Shown: piece by piece, positions 1-8,670 of the stretch
How the letters are laid out: every line of letters starts with the position of its first letter
Position numbering within the stretch: the first letter of the stretch is position 1
Assembly (NCBI RefSeq): GCF_028280385.1
Contig: NZ_JANQLX010000015.1
Location: 434,001-498,000, forward strand
From: Allomuricauda sp.
Lineage (GTDB): Bacteria; Bacteroidota; Bacteroidia; Flavobacteriales; Flavobacteriaceae
Length of the DNA stretch: 64,000 nucleotides
Direction: 5' to 3'
Notes under the pieces: generated by a model
The model's database searches: none
The model's input: only the letters and a program-made list of their open reading frames with translations
Told to the model about the DNA's origin: nothing
Translations under genes and position numbers: made by a program

Positions 1-308
1 AGCATTCGGAAGAGGTTATTTCAAAACTACAGGAGAACATTCGGTATTTCCGAAACCAGCTACAAAAACTTCATTTGGAAGAACATTTTATAAAGAGTGA
101 ATCGGCCATTCAGTGCTTGCTTATTCCCGGAAATGAACAGGCAAAATCTTTGGAAGCCCATTTGCGGCAAGAAGGATTTAATGTCAGGGCCATTCGTTCA
201 CCCACGGTAAAACAAGGGGAAGAACGATTGAGATTTTGTCTACATGCATTCAATACAAAAGAGGAAATTTTGCGAGTTTTGCAGGGGATCAAAAATTTTA
301 TAGACTAA
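1..308 (+). CDS. bioF: 8-amino-7-oxononanoate synthase, C-terminal end (partial)
   Basis: The reading frame is open from base 3 and stops at 306-308, so only about the last 100 residues of the protein are present and the start lies outside the window. BioF is the PLP-dependent enzyme that joins pimeloyl-thioester and alanine to give KAPA, the first committed ring-forming step of biotin synthesis. The visible part has the family's C-terminal small-domain pattern: 'IQCLLIPGN', then 'GFNVRAIRSPTV', then 'RLRFCLHAFNT'. The stop codon overlaps the next ATG (TAATG) and bioD follows that gene, so the three form one translationally coupled biotin operon. Family assignment is secure from the tail plus context; the catalytic lysine is not in the window. 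Confidence 0.9.
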   Translation, partial: HSEEVISKLQENIRYFRNQLQKLHLEEHFIKSESAIQCLLIPGNEQAKSLEAHLRQEGFNVRAIRSPTVKQGEERLRFCLHAFNTKEEILRVLQGIKNFID

Positions 309-694
309 TGGCGGACGAGTTTTTTACCTTGGGAACATTTGAATTCCCGGCAGATGTCCAAATTATTAAAGGGAAGCTGGAGTCGGAAGGAATTCCAGTT
401 TTTTTACGGGACGAGAATACGATCAATTCCGATCCCTTGATCAGTAGTGCCATTGGTGGTGTAAAATTGCAAGTATATACCGTGGACAAGGAATTGGCAC
501 AAAGAATATATGATGAGGTAAGAAACTACGCCACGGATTATGAGGGCCGACCCATTGTTTGCCCCAATTGTAAATCTCAAAAATCAGAAATCTACTATTC
601 CAGAAAGGGGATTTTTTATAAACTATTTCCCTTTTTTGAGCCCAAAAAATATCGCTGTACCCAGTGTAATTTTATCACCAAACCTTTACCATGA
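308..694 (+). CDS. DUF2007-family protein with C-terminal zinc ribbon
   Basis: 128 residues. The N-terminal half (about 5-75) resembles DUF2007 proteins: a small alpha/beta domain beginning 'FFTLGTFEFPADVQIIKGKL' and containing 'GGVKLQV'. The C-terminal half has two CxxC pairs (CPNC near residue 84 and CTQC near 118), a zinc-ribbon arrangement, separated by an aromatic stretch. The ATG overlaps the bioF stop by one base, and the stop overlaps the bioD ATG by four, so it is co-translated with two biotin enzymes. No biotin function is established for this family. The position could reflect simple operon packing or an unrecognised accessory role. A longer in-frame extension to 236 would run deep into bioF and is not credible. 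Confidence 0.8.
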   Translation: MADEFFTLGTFEFPADVQIIKGKLESEGIPVFLRDENTINSDPLISSAIGGVKLQVYTVDKELAQRIYDEVRNYATDYEGRPIVCPNCKSQKSEIYYSRKGIFYKLFPFFEPKKYRCTQCNFITKPLP

Positions 695-1305
695 ACTACT
701 TTATCACCGGAATCTCCACGGAAGTGGGTAAAACAATCGCGTCTGCCATTGTGGTGGAATCCTTGGAAGCCGATTATTGGAAACCGGTACAGGCCGGGGA
801 CTTGGAATATTCCGACAGTCATAAGGTTGCAGAGCTTATTTCCAACACAAAAACCAAGATCCATGGGAACAGTTATGCCCTCAATACCCCAATGAGCCCG
901 CATGCATCAGCAGCCATAGATGGAATTCAAATAAATCTTGAAAATATGGTCCGTCCGGAAACCCAAAACCATTTGGTCATTGAGGGAGCCGGCGGTCTGT
1001 TGGTGCCCCTGAACGAAAAGGATACCATATTTGACCTCATTCATCCCACTGATTTTGTTATTGTGGTATCGCGGCACTATTTGGGAAGCATCAACCACAG
1101 TTTACTGACCATAGAAAAGCTGCAAGAACGAAATTTAAAGATTGGCGTCATCTTTAGTGGGGATGAACATCCCACCACAGAAAGTATCATTCTTGATAAA
1201 ACAGGTGTGGCATTTTTAGGAAGAATCAATGAAGAACAAGGCTTCAACAAAGGGCTTGTAAAACAATATGCGGAACAATTCAAGACGGCCTTGGAGTCAT
1301 TCTAG
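691..1305 (+). CDS. bioD: ATP-dependent dethiobiotin synthetase
   Basis: 204 residues. BioD carboxylates 7,8-diaminononanoate with CO2 and ATP and closes the ureido ring to give dethiobiotin. The N-terminus is the expected P-loop, 'TGISTEVGKT' (residues 6-15), followed by 'YWKPVQAG' with the substrate lysine, and 'EGAGGLLVPL' near residue 98, which is the family's GAGG signature. Length is near the usual 210-230. The start ATG sits in an ATGA overlap with the upstream DUF2007 gene. The last nine bases overlap the 3' end of the convergent glycosyltransferase gene. The next biotin genes, bioA onwards, lie beyond that convergent gene. Confidence 0.93.
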   Translation: MNYFITGISTEVGKTIASAIVVESLEADYWKPVQAGDLEYSDSHKVAELISNTKTKIHGNSYALNTPMSPHASAAIDGIQINLENMVRPETQNHLVIEGAGGLLVPLNEKDTIFDLIHPTDFVIVVSRHYLGSINHSLLTIEKLQERNLKIGVIFSGDEHPTTESIILDKTGVAFLGRINEEQGFNKGLVKQYAEQFKTALESF

Positions 1306-2781
1306 CCGTTGGTAAATCAATCCTCGATCTATGGTTTTCACCAGTTTATAATGTTCGGCAAGGTAGGTATTAATATAGGCGTTGAATTCCAATAATTTTT
1401 TGTCAAAAATGGTTTTTCGCTTCCGGGTTACCACGGTTTTGGGCTTAATTTCTTCCATGATATACCGCAATTCCTGCATACCTGTAGTTCTGGGGTTACC
1501 CATATAAGGAAACAGTTTATCGCGAGTAATGTTGCTGGGATGTGTTGCCGCTTTGGTAGGCGGATCTACCCCCAACATCCAATAACCGATATGATATTCA
1601 GTAAAGAAGATGTTCTTGGTTTCTAGGTCGTTTTGTGCAATATATTGCGGAACATCAATGCCCTCACCATTGTAAAACGAACCTTTCTCGAGCTTGTTGG
1701 AAATAACATTGGCGTATTCCAAATAGGATTCCATTGGAATCAAAACCACCAGAAAAACCAATGCAATTTTGACGGGTTTTGAAAGAACGGGGAGCCTATT
1801 TGCAACTACCCCGACCAGCACCAGTAAAAAGGGGTAAAGTTGAATGAGATAATGACCGTTTACCTTTCCAGTTTGCATAAAGGAAAAAAGGACGCCGAGG
1901 ATGACCACTACCAATATTTGGATCTCTTTGGTCTTAATGTCGATGAACCTTTTGAGGATTCCTACTGTCAAAAGGATGATGGTGGCCAATACCAATGGCA
2001 GGGCCTTGGCCACGGAATGGAATTTGGATTGGGAATAGGCCAAAGGAGCTTCAAAAATGGATTGCCACCATACGGCAAGTTCCCCTTCCAAATGATAAGG
2101 CAGGGCCGTAAGCAAAATCAAAACTAGAAAACCAATTCCCATGACCACCAGATTGAGGGCACTACCTGGAGGCGTTTTACCTTTGATCAACTGCCAACAT
2201 AAAAATAGGCCCAAAGTTAGTAATGGGTAGGCCATGTTCAATTTAGACATCACAGAAAGTCCAAAAAGCAGTCCAATGATCAAGTACCACCCATTTCCTT
2301 TTTTATCCAAAATAAGGTAGGTGGCGACCACAAAAAACAGCGTACAGATATGCTCGGACATTACCCCTTGCAAACTCCCGAACAAGCTCAAAAAGAACAC
2401 ACAAAACAAGGAACACCAAAAAGCCACTTTTTTGGTAGCGACCTTGGTAGTCAGCCCATAGGTAAAAAGGGCCGTTAGCGCCACCATTAAGGTCCCCATG
2501 AGGCGAATGGCAAAAAAGCTCTTTCCAAAAACAGAGATTACAGCTGCAAATACCAAAAAGGTGATGGGAGGTTTAAGGTCCCACAATTGGGTATAGGGTA
2601 GATGTCCATCCACCCACGACTGTGCCACAATTATAAAAGTACTTTCATCCCGGTCCACGTAATCACGGAAGAAGAAAGGAAAACGCACGAACAATGCTAC
2701 AATCAGCAACGTCCAAAAAACCGTAGCCCAGTTTAAACGGTTGTAATGGGAAATAAAAAATACGAAGAGTCGGTTTGGCAC
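1297..2781 (-). CDS. GT-C family glycosyltransferase (GT39/ArnT-like membrane protein)
   Basis: 494 residues with a GTG start. It is a polytopic inner-membrane protein with roughly ten hydrophobic segments. The first loop carries the acidic motif 'DRDES' and, further on, 'WDLKPP', the pattern seen in dolichyl-phosphate-mannose/ArnT-type GT-C enzymes, where the acidic residues bind metal and the lipid-phosphate sugar donor. The C-terminal part is a soluble, periplasm-facing domain. The substrate cannot be told from sequence; lipid A, glycoprotein and exopolysaccharide decoration are all possible. It is transcribed against bioD (9-bp overlap) and divergently from bioA, so it interrupts the biotin genes without obvious functional connection. 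Confidence 0.82.
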   Translation of the reverse strand: MPNRLFVFFISHYNRLNWATVFWTLLIVALFVRFPFFFRDYVDRDESTFIIVAQSWVDGHLPYTQLWDLKPPITFLVFAAVISVFGKSFFAIRLMGTLMVALTALFTYGLTTKVATKKVAFWCSLFCVFFLSLFGSLQGVMSEHICTLFFVVATYLILDKKGNGWYLIIGLLFGLSVMSKLNMAYPLLTLGLFLCWQLIKGKTPPGSALNLVVMGIGFLVLILLTALPYHLEGELAVWWQSIFEAPLAYSQSKFHSVAKALPLVLATIILLTVGILKRFIDIKTKEIQILVVVILGVLFSFMQTGKVNGHYLIQLYPFLLVLVGVVANRLPVLSKPVKIALVFLVVLIPMESYLEYANVISNKLEKGSFYNGEGIDVPQYIAQNDLETKNIFFTEYHIGYWMLGVDPPTKAATHPSNITRDKLFPYMGNPRTTGMQELRYIMEEIKPKTVVTRKRKTIFDKKLLEFNAYINTYLAEHYKLVKTIDRGLIYQRLE

Positions 2782-2788
2782 GTGTTGG

Positions 2789-2821
2789 TTGGCGTTTTTT
2801 AGGTTTTAATTACCATCTTTG
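2789..2821 (+). promoter_or_regulatory. Promoter of bioA (TTG-N22-CATCTTTG)
   Basis: TTG at 2789-2791, a 22-base spacer and CATCTTTG at 2814-2821 match the Bacteroidetes consensus TTG-N17..23-TAnnTTTG with one mismatch in the -7 box. This places the transcript start near 2828. An ATG at 2775 therefore cannot be the bioA start, which is why the downstream TTG was chosen. Confidence 0.55.
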
Positions 2822-2861
2822 CAAGATATATAAATTGAAGCGTTTGACTAATCCCATTGCA

Positions 2862-4130
2862 TTGGAAAAGTTATCAGATAGGGATAAAAAACACCTCTGG
2901 CACCCGCTTACCCAGCACAAGACCCATCCAGAAATGTTGGCCATTTCCCATGCCAAGGGGGCATTGATTTATGATGAGGAGGGTAAGGATTACATAGATG
3001 GAATCGCCTCTTGGTACACCTGTATGTATGGGCATTGCCATCCATTTATTTTGGAGCGGGTTGGTGCCCAAATGCAACGATTGGACCAGGTGGTTTTTAG
3101 CGGATTTACCCACGAGCCAGCGGTCAAACTTTCCGAGGCCTTGATTGAAATCCTTCCAGAAAATCAAGAGAAGCTGTTCTTTTCGGATAATGGTTCCACG
3201 GCTACGGAAATAGGGATCAAAATGGCCTTGCAATACCATTTTAATCTAGGCCGTAAACGCAATGTAATGCTTGCTTTTGAAGAAGGGTTCCATGGGGATA
3301 CCTTTGGCTCCATGTCGGTTTCGGGCTTATCCGTTTACAATGGCCCTTTTGAGGAGTTCTTTATTGAGGTGGAGCGTATTTCCGTACCCACACCGGAGAA
3401 TATTGAAGCTCTTTTAGCGCAGTTGGAAAACAGATTGCAGGACAACAATATAGCCGGGTTTATTTATGAACCGCTGGTGCAAGGAGCCGCCGCAATGAAA
3501 ATGCATGATGTGAATGGATTGGATAAGGTGTTGGCATTGTTTAAAAAGTATGGTGTCATCACCGTGGCGGATGAGGTCATGACCGGATTTGGGAAGACCG
3601 GCGCACATTTTGCATCCGATCATTTGGCTACAAAACCGGATATTATTTGTCTCTCAAAGGCGCTTACAGCCGGATTGGTCCCTATGGGACTGACTACCTG
3701 TACCGAAGAAATCTACCAGGCTTTTTATAGCGATGACATTGCCAAAGGATTGTTCCATGGGCATACCTATACTGCAAATCCATTGGCCTGTACAGCCGCC
3801 TTGGCCGCTGTGGATTTGTTGCGGTCAGACGAAATTCAAGGAAACATCCAGAATATTATCCAATGGCATAGGGATTTTGACAAGGAGATCAAGGACCACC
3901 CCAAGATAGCAGCTACCCGACAGTTGGGCGTAATCTATGCGTTGGATTTAAATGTACAGATGGAACGCTATGGAAATTTGAGGGACAAATTGTTCAAGCA
4001 TTTTATGGATGATGGCGTTTTTCTTCGCCCTTTGGGCAATACCATTTATATCTTGGCTCCTTTTGTTATTGATAAATCCCAGATGGATCGCATTTATGAA
4101 TCGATAAAATCCGTACTGGAAATTGTTTAG
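2862..4130 (+). CDS. bioA: Adenosylmethionine-8-amino-7-oxononanoate aminotransferase
   Basis: About 422 residues. BioA transfers an amino group from S-adenosylmethionine to KAPA, giving DAPA. This is a class-III PLP aminotransferase: 'HLWHPLTQHKT' at the N-terminus is the BioA hallmark, 'SSWYTCMYGH' follows (here as ASWYTCMYGH), then 'VADEVMTGFGKTG' with the PLP-contacting Asp and 'CLSKALTAG' with the Schiff-base lysine. There is no ATG between the promoter and the conserved N-terminus, so a TTG start is needed. TTG at 2862 gives 'MEKLSDRDKKHLW', the length of relatives; TTG at 2844 or 2835 are alternatives. The beta-ketoacyl synthase gene starts 10 bp after the stop and is probably co-transcribed. 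Confidence 0.92.
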   Translation: MEKLSDRDKKHLWHPLTQHKTHPEMLAISHAKGALIYDEEGKDYIDGIASWYTCMYGHCHPFILERVGAQMQRLDQVVFSGFTHEPAVKLSEALIEILPENQEKLFFSDNGSTATEIGIKMALQYHFNLGRKRNVMLAFEEGFHGDTFGSMSVSGLSVYNGPFEEFFIEVERISVPTPENIEALLAQLENRLQDNNIAGFIYEPLVQGAAAMKMHDVNGLDKVLALFKKYGVITVADEVMTGFGKTGAHFASDHLATKPDIICLSKALTAGLVPMGLTTCTEEIYQAFYSDDIAKGLFHGHTYTANPLACTAALAAVDLLRSDEIQGNIQNIIQWHRDFDKEIKDHPKIAATRQLGVIYALDLNVQMERYGNLRDKLFKHFMDDGVFLRPLGNTIYILAPFVIDKSQMDRIYESIKSVLEIV

Positions 4131-4140
4131 ACGTTGATTT

Positions 4141-5298
4141 ATGTTGAGGGAACCTATCTCCATTACCGCTTTGTCCTCCATTTCCGCTTTGGGAAATTCC
4201 ACCAAGGAAGTTTGGCAATCTTATCTGGATGGTAAGCACAAGTTTTCCAGGGTCAAAATTGGGGACCAAACCGTTTGGGCCTCCGAGCTCATGCCCGAAA
4301 TCAAATCCAAAATAGAGGCACTGCGAAATTCGGATTCCAAATACAGGGAACTGGACCCGTCTGTCTTGTTTGCCATGCATACGGCCCGCAGTGTAATCCA
4401 AGACGCGGGATGGAACAAGGACGCATTTTTTGGAATCAATATTGGTTCATCACGGGGAGCCACGACCCTTTTTGAAAAATACCACCGGGAGTTCCTTGAG
4501 GAAGGGAAATCCTCCACACTTTCCAGTCCAACCACCACCCTCGGGAATATTTCTTCCTGGGTAGCACATGACCTTAAATCCAAAGGACCAGATATCTCCC
4601 ATTCCATCACCTGTTCCACTGCGCTTCATGCCGTGTTGAATGCCGTGGCCTGGATACAGAGTGGATTAACTGAGAAATTCCTTGTGGGTGGGAGCGAAGC
4701 TCCACTGACCCCCTTTACCATAGCCCAAATGCAGGCCTTAAAGATTTACAGCAGGGAAACGGACAATGCTCCTTGTAAGGCACTGGAACTTGGAAAAAAA
4801 CACAACTCCATGATCTTGGGCGAAGCCGCTGCCCTGGCCTGCTTGGAACGGGGACAAAAAGAAAATGCCCTGGCCATGATTAAGGGAGTTGGATATGCTA
4901 CCGAACCTTTGGAGCACAATGTCTCCATTTCTACCGAAGCCCTATGTTTTCAGGATTCCATGAGCAAGGCCTTGGGTGATATGGACCCAGCCAATATCGA
5001 TGCCATTGTGCTGCACGCCCCGGGAACCGTTAAGGGGGATTTATCAGAATTTAAGGCCATTGAAAAAGTATTCTGTAACAAAATTCCTTTTTTGACTACC
5101 AATAAGTGGAAAGTAGGTCACACCTTTGGTGCCTCAGGACTTTTGAGCGTTGAGTTGGCCCTGCTCATGTTACAGCACCAAACCTATATTTCAACTCCTT
5201 TTTTTAACCAGGAACCGAGATGGAATGCCATTAAAAATATAATGGTCAATGCTGTGGGCTTTGGAGGGAATGCCGTGTCCATTTTACTATCCAAATAA
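4141..5298 (+). CDS. Beta-ketoacyl-ACP synthase family protein in the biotin cluster
   Basis: 385 residues, a KAS I/II-type (FabF-like) condensing enzyme with the complete triad: Cys158 in 'ITCSTALH', His292 in 'LHAPGTVKGD' and His327 in 'KVGHTFGASG'. It is shorter than housekeeping FabF (about 410-417). It follows bioA by 10 bp, and a terminator-like hairpin follows it, so bioA and this gene form a unit. No bioC, bioH, bioW or bioZ is visible here. A role in making the pimeloyl chain is therefore a reasonable inference, by analogy to BioZ, which is itself a KAS III-type enzyme. A general fatty acid or secondary lipid role is equally open on sequence alone. Confidence 0.8.
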   Translation: MLREPISITALSSISALGNSTKEVWQSYLDGKHKFSRVKIGDQTVWASELMPEIKSKIEALRNSDSKYRELDPSVLFAMHTARSVIQDAGWNKDAFFGINIGSSRGATTLFEKYHREFLEEGKSSTLSSPTTTLGNISSWVAHDLKSKGPDISHSITCSTALHAVLNAVAWIQSGLTEKFLVGGSEAPLTPFTIAQMQALKIYSRETDNAPCKALELGKKHNSMILGEAAALACLERGQKENALAMIKGVGYATEPLEHNVSISTEALCFQDSMSKALGDMDPANIDAIVLHAPGTVKGDLSEFKAIEKVFCNKIPFLTTNKWKVGHTFGASGLLSVELALLMLQHQTYISTPFFNQEPRWNAIKNIMVNAVGFGGNAVSILLSK

Positions 5299-5332
5299 GA
5301 CATTTTTATTACATAAAGTCTTATCTTTTTTT
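5295..5332 (+). terminator. Terminator after the bioA-KS unit
   Basis: ATAAGAC at 5295-5301 pairs with GTCTTAT at 5318-5324 around a 16-base loop, followed by C and a seven-T run. It overlaps the stop codon of the beta-ketoacyl synthase gene and precedes the NfeD-like gene. The stem is short, so termination may be partial. Confidence 0.5.
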
Positions 5333-5362
5333 ACTCAAAATAATAACCTAAAACTGTTGATT

Positions 5363-5941
5363 ATGGAAGAATGGTTTGCTGCGCTTACCCTGTTTGAAAA
5401 AGTGTATTGGATTACCGCTATTGCGGGATCTATCATTTTGCTGATTTTAGTGGTACTGACATTTGTTGGTGGTGATGTGGACGATGTTAGTGGTGATGTG
5501 GATGCCGATATTGATGGGGATGGCGGGATAGGATTTCAATTCCTTTCCTTTAAGAACTTAATGGGTTTCTTTACCATTTTTGGATGGTCTGGAATATCCT
5601 GCATGGAAAATGGCCTTTCAACCGGGCTGACCATTCTTATTTCTGTGGTTTGCGGACTATTGATGATGCTCATCATGGCCTCTTTGTTCTACTATCTCAG
5701 TAAAATGCAAAGCAGTGGAACCTTAAAACTGAAAAACGCCATGGACCAAATTGGTGAGGTATACCTTACCATAGGGGCCAATAGATCCAGTATGGGTAAG
5801 GTAAGTATCAGCGTGCAGGGCACGCTTCGCGAGTTACAGGCCCTTACGGATGAGGACCATGATCTTACCCAGGGCAATGTGGTCCAGGTAAAAGAAGTGA
5901 CCGATAACGGAATATTGATTGTTAAACTCCTAAATAAATAA
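5363..5941 (+). CDS. NfeD/YqiJ-like OB-fold membrane protein (flotillin partner)
   Basis: 192 residues starting at 'MEEWFAALTL'. Hydrophobic segments lie at about 17-36 and, as a pair, about 67-120. An OB-fold-like domain fills the C-terminus (about 130-190), the arrangement of NfeD/YqiJ proteins that accompany flotillins. Between the first two membrane segments is a short Asp-rich loop, residues 38-54, with eight Asp in 17 positions. The flotillin gene starts 4 bp after the stop, which fits a membrane-microdomain scaffold pair. An upstream in-frame extension to 5249 would overlap the ketosynthase gene and its terminator and was rejected. Confidence 0.82.
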   Translation: MEEWFAALTLFEKVYWITAIAGSIILLILVVLTFVGGDVDDVSGDVDADIDGDGGIGFQFLSFKNLMGFFTIFGWSGISCMENGLSTGLTILISVVCGLLMMLIMASLFYYLSKMQSSGTLKLKNAMDQIGEVYLTIGANRSSMGKVSISVQGTLRELQALTDEDHDLTQGNVVQVKEVTDNGILIVKLLNK

Positions 5942-5945
5942 CCAT

Positions 5946-7388
5946 ATGCTATTATTACCCTTACAGCTGGGCGGTGGAGCATCGCTCCTTACTATTGGCT
6001 TTGCCATACTGTTCGCCTTTATTATTATCATATCCTTCATTCGGAGGTATAAAAGATGTCCCTCAGATAGGATTTTGGTGGTCTACGGAAAAGTGGGCTC
6101 CGGAAACTCCGCCAAATGTATCCATGGTGGGGCCGCCTTTATCTGGCCGGTGATCCAGGACTACGAATTTTTGGACCTGACCCCTATTTCCATTGAAGTG
6201 GACCTCACCAATGCCTTGAGTAGACAAAACATTAGGGTAAACGTACCTTCTCGATTTACCATTGGTATTTCCACTGAGCCTGGAGTGATGCAGAACGCCG
6301 CGGAACGACTTTTGGGATTGGGCATGCAGGAGGTTCAGGACTTGGCCAAGGAAATCATCTTCGGACAATTGCGTTTGGTAGTGGCTTCCATGGATATTGA
6401 AGAGATTAACTCGGATAGGGATAAGTTCCTGTCCAACATCTCACAAAGTGTGGAGTCGGAATTGAAGAAAGTGGGTCTTAAGCTGATCAACGTAAATATT
6501 ACCGATATCGTTGATGAGTCAGGGTATATTGAAGCTTTGGGTAAGGAAGCTGCGGCACATGCCATCAATGCGGCAAGAAAGTCTGTTGCAGAGAAGAACA
6601 GGGATGGTTCCATTGGGGAGGCCAATGCGTTGCAAGATGAGCGTACCCAAGTGGCAGCCGCCAATGCCAAAGCCGTGGAAGGGGAAAACGTGGCCAAAAT
6701 TGATATCGCCAATTCTGATTCCTTGAGAAGACAAAGGGAAGCTGAAGCGGAGCGTACTGCGATTGCGGCCGAGAAAGTTCAGGCTGCACGTGCCTTGGAG
6801 GAATCCTATGCCGCTGAAAAAGATGCAGAATTGGCAAGGGCAGAGCGTGAAAGAAGTTCCCAAATGGCAGATATCGTGGTTCCCGCGGAAATCGATAAAC
6901 AAAAAGTGGAAATTGATGCCGAAGCCGAAGCTGAAATGATTCGAAGAAAGGCCAAGGGTGAGGCTGATGCGATTCTCTTTAAGGCCGAAGCGGAAGCAAA
7001 GGGTATTTTTGAAGTATTGACCAAGCAAGCCGAAGGTCTGGATCAAATTGTAAAAGCAGCGGGCAACGACCCCAAAGATGCAGTGCTATTATTGATCGCC
7101 GATAAACTTCCAGAACTCGTTGAAAAACAAGCGGAGGCAATCAAGAACATTAAAATTGATAAAGTAACCGTTTGGGATTCCGGTGCCAAAACCGAAGATG
7201 GCAAAAACTCCACCGCAAACTTTATCTCAGGGATGTACAAATCCGTACCGCCCTTGCAGGAAATGTTTAACATGGCGGGAATGCAATTGCCTGAATATTT
7301 AAAGGGTAAAGATGTTACTACGGCTGGCGACCAAAACCAAAGTAGCAAGGCTGATACCCCTAAAAAGTCAGATAAACAAGAAGAATAA
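5946..7388 (+). CDS. Flotillin-family protein (SPFH/band 7)
   Basis: 480 residues. An N-terminal membrane segment (about 15-30) is followed by an SPFH domain (about 45-220). Next comes a long, charged, alanine/glutamate-rich helical region with 'EAEAE' and 'AEAEAK' repeats (about 225-350), typical of flotillin coiled coils. The tail ends in a hydrophilic, lysine-rich segment. Flotillins oligomerise into membrane rings and organise microdomains. The immediately upstream NfeD-like gene is the usual partner. A strong hairpin terminator follows, so the pair forms its own transcription unit even though it sits between biotin genes. Confidence 0.92.
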   Translation: MLLLPLQLGGGASLLTIGFAILFAFIIIISFIRRYKRCPSDRILVVYGKVGSGNSAKCIHGGAAFIWPVIQDYEFLDLTPISIEVDLTNALSRQNIRVNVPSRFTIGISTEPGVMQNAAERLLGLGMQEVQDLAKEIIFGQLRLVVASMDIEEINSDRDKFLSNISQSVESELKKVGLKLINVNITDIVDESGYIEALGKEAAAHAINAARKSVAEKNRDGSIGEANALQDERTQVAAANAKAVEGENVAKIDIANSDSLRRQREAEAERTAIAAEKVQAARALEESYAAEKDAELARAERERSSQMADIVVPAEIDKQKVEIDAEAEAEMIRRKAKGEADAILFKAEAEAKGIFEVLTKQAEGLDQIVKAAGNDPKDAVLLLIADKLPELVEKQAEAIKNIKIDKVTVWDSGAKTEDGKNSTANFISGMYKSVPPLQEMFNMAGMQLPEYLKGKDVTTAGDQNQSSKADTPKKSDKQEE

Positions 7389-7410
7389 ACCACTTCAACA
7401 TCCAAATTAG

Positions 7411-7443
7411 GGCCATGATATTTATCATGGCCTTTTTCTTTTT
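7411..7443 (+). terminator. Terminator after flotillin
   Basis: A perfect 10-bp stem, GGCCATGATA (7411-7420) and TATCATGGCC (7423-7432), is followed by a T-rich tract. It separates the flotillin unit from the bioB promoter. Confidence 0.85.
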
Positions 7444-7455
7444 AACGGGATATAA

Positions 7456-7487
7456 TTGTAGGGTTAACAGAATTAGGACTATTTTTG
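7456..7487 (+). promoter_or_regulatory. Promoter of bioB (TTG-N21-TATTTTTG)
   Basis: TTG at 7456-7458 and TATTTTTG at 7480-7487, with 21 bases between, is an exact match to the Bacteroidetes promoter consensus. The in-frame TTG at 7485 is part of the -7 box and so cannot be the bioB start codon. Confidence 0.75.
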
Positions 7488-7508
7488 AATTTGATTTACT
7501 TTCAACCT

Positions 7509-8609
7509 ATGATTGCACCAAGACACGACTGGACCAAGGAAGAGATATTGGAAGTCTACAACAAACCGCTGATGGAATTGCTTTATGAAGCGGCCACGGT
7601 CCATAGGGCACATCATGATCCCAATGTGGTTCAGGTTTCCACCTTATTGTCCATTAAAACCGGAGGATGCCCGGAAGACTGCGGCTATTGTCCACAAGCA
7701 GCCAGATACCATACAGATATTGAAGGAAATGACCTTATGGGCGTTCAACAGGTAAAGGCACAAGCCTTGCGGGCCAAAGCTTCTGGAAGCTCCAGGGTGT
7801 GCATGGGTGCCGCGTGGCGTAATGTCAAGGACGGCCCTGAGTTTGACCAGGTTCTGGAGATGGTGCGTACCATCAACAAATTGGATATGGAGGTTTGCTG
7901 TACCCTGGGGATGCTTACCGAAAATCAAGCTAAAAGATTGGCTGAAGCGGGATTATATGCCTATAACCACAACTTGGATACTTCAGAAGACTATTATAAG
8001 GATGTTATTTCCACCCGAGCTTTTCAGGACCGGTTGGATACCATAGACAATGTAAGAAAGAGCAATGTAACCGTTTGCAGCGGGGGTATCATTGGAATGG
8101 GGGAAAAACTGGAAGACCGGGCCGGAATGTTGGTGGCACTGGCCTCTTTAAACCCTCAACCGGAATCGGTTCCCATCAATGCCCTGGTTGCAGTGGAAGG
8201 AACGCCAATGGAAGATATGGAACCCGTTTCCATTTGGGAAATGATCCGCATGGTGGCCACAACGCGAATCGTAATGCCGGAAACCCAGGTGAGATTATCT
8301 GCGGGGCGTACCGAAATGAGTAGGGAAGGTCAGGCCATGTGCTTCTTCGCTGGGGCGAATTCCATTTTCGCAGGGGATAAATTGCTTACTACACCCAATC
8401 CTGACGTTAATGAGGATATGGAAATGTTCAAACTTTTGGGATTGGATCCACAAAAACCTTTCACCAAGATTTCGCAGCCCAAAACGGTGGAAGCCGAGGA
8501 TTCCCAATTTGAATCCAAAGGGGAAAAACCTAAATGGACACGCCCTGAGCATACCATTGAGCGCAACGAAAATGCGAAACAAAAAGGGAAGCTGGTTTCC
8601 AAGGAATAA
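7509..8609 (+). CDS. bioB: Biotin synthase (radical SAM)
   Basis: 366 residues. BioB inserts sulfur into dethiobiotin. The radical-SAM cluster motif CxxxCxxC is C54, C58, C61 in '[12 protein letters not shown]'. The auxiliary [2Fe-2S] ligands are recognisable in '[10 protein letters not shown]', 'EVCCTLG', 'VTVCSGGI' and the arginine of 'RLSAGR'. After the barrel (about residue 318) there is a charged tail of roughly 45 residues, rich in Lys and Glu, longer than in E. coli BioB (346 residues overall). The ATG at 7509 was chosen because the upstream TTG lies in the promoter. It has its own promoter, apart from bioF-bioD and bioA. Confidence 0.96.
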   Translation: MIAPRHDWTKEEILEVYNKPLMELLYEAATVHRAHHDPNVVQVSTLLSIKTGGCPEDCGYCPQAARYHTDIEGNDLMGVQQVKAQALRAKASGSSRVCMGAAWRNVKDGPEFDQVLEMVRTINKLDMEVCCTLGMLTENQAKRLAEAGLYAYNHNLDTSEDYYKDVISTRAFQDRLDTIDNVRKSNVTVCSGGIIGMGEKLEDRAGMLVALASLNPQPESVPINALVAVEGTPMEDMEPVSIWEMIRMVATTRIVMPETQVRLSAGRTEMSREGQAMCFFAGANSIFAGDKLLTTPNPDVNEDMEMFKLLGLDPQKPFTKISQPKTVEAEDSQFESKGEKPKWTRPEHTIERNENAKQKGKLVSKE

Positions 8610-8670
8610 GACTACAAAATCCCGTTTAAAAACCTTTTATTAATTTAGCTGTTTCAAAATCATTGAAATT

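Noticed and set aside
2775..2861. ATG start for bioA at 2775
   Set aside because: It precedes the best promoter (2789-2821), overlaps the divergent gene's start and adds a non-conserved lead.
6335..7046. Antisense frames opposite the flotillin coiled coil
   Set aside because: Repetitive Ala/Glu codons produce long open frames on the other strand; no independent signals.
5363..7388. Functional link of the NfeD-flotillin pair to biotin synthesis
   Set aside because: Terminators on both sides make it a separate unit; adjacency alone is not evidence.
7485..7508. Upstream TTG start for bioB
   Set aside because: It lies inside an exact -7 promoter box (7480-7487), so it is not in the transcript.
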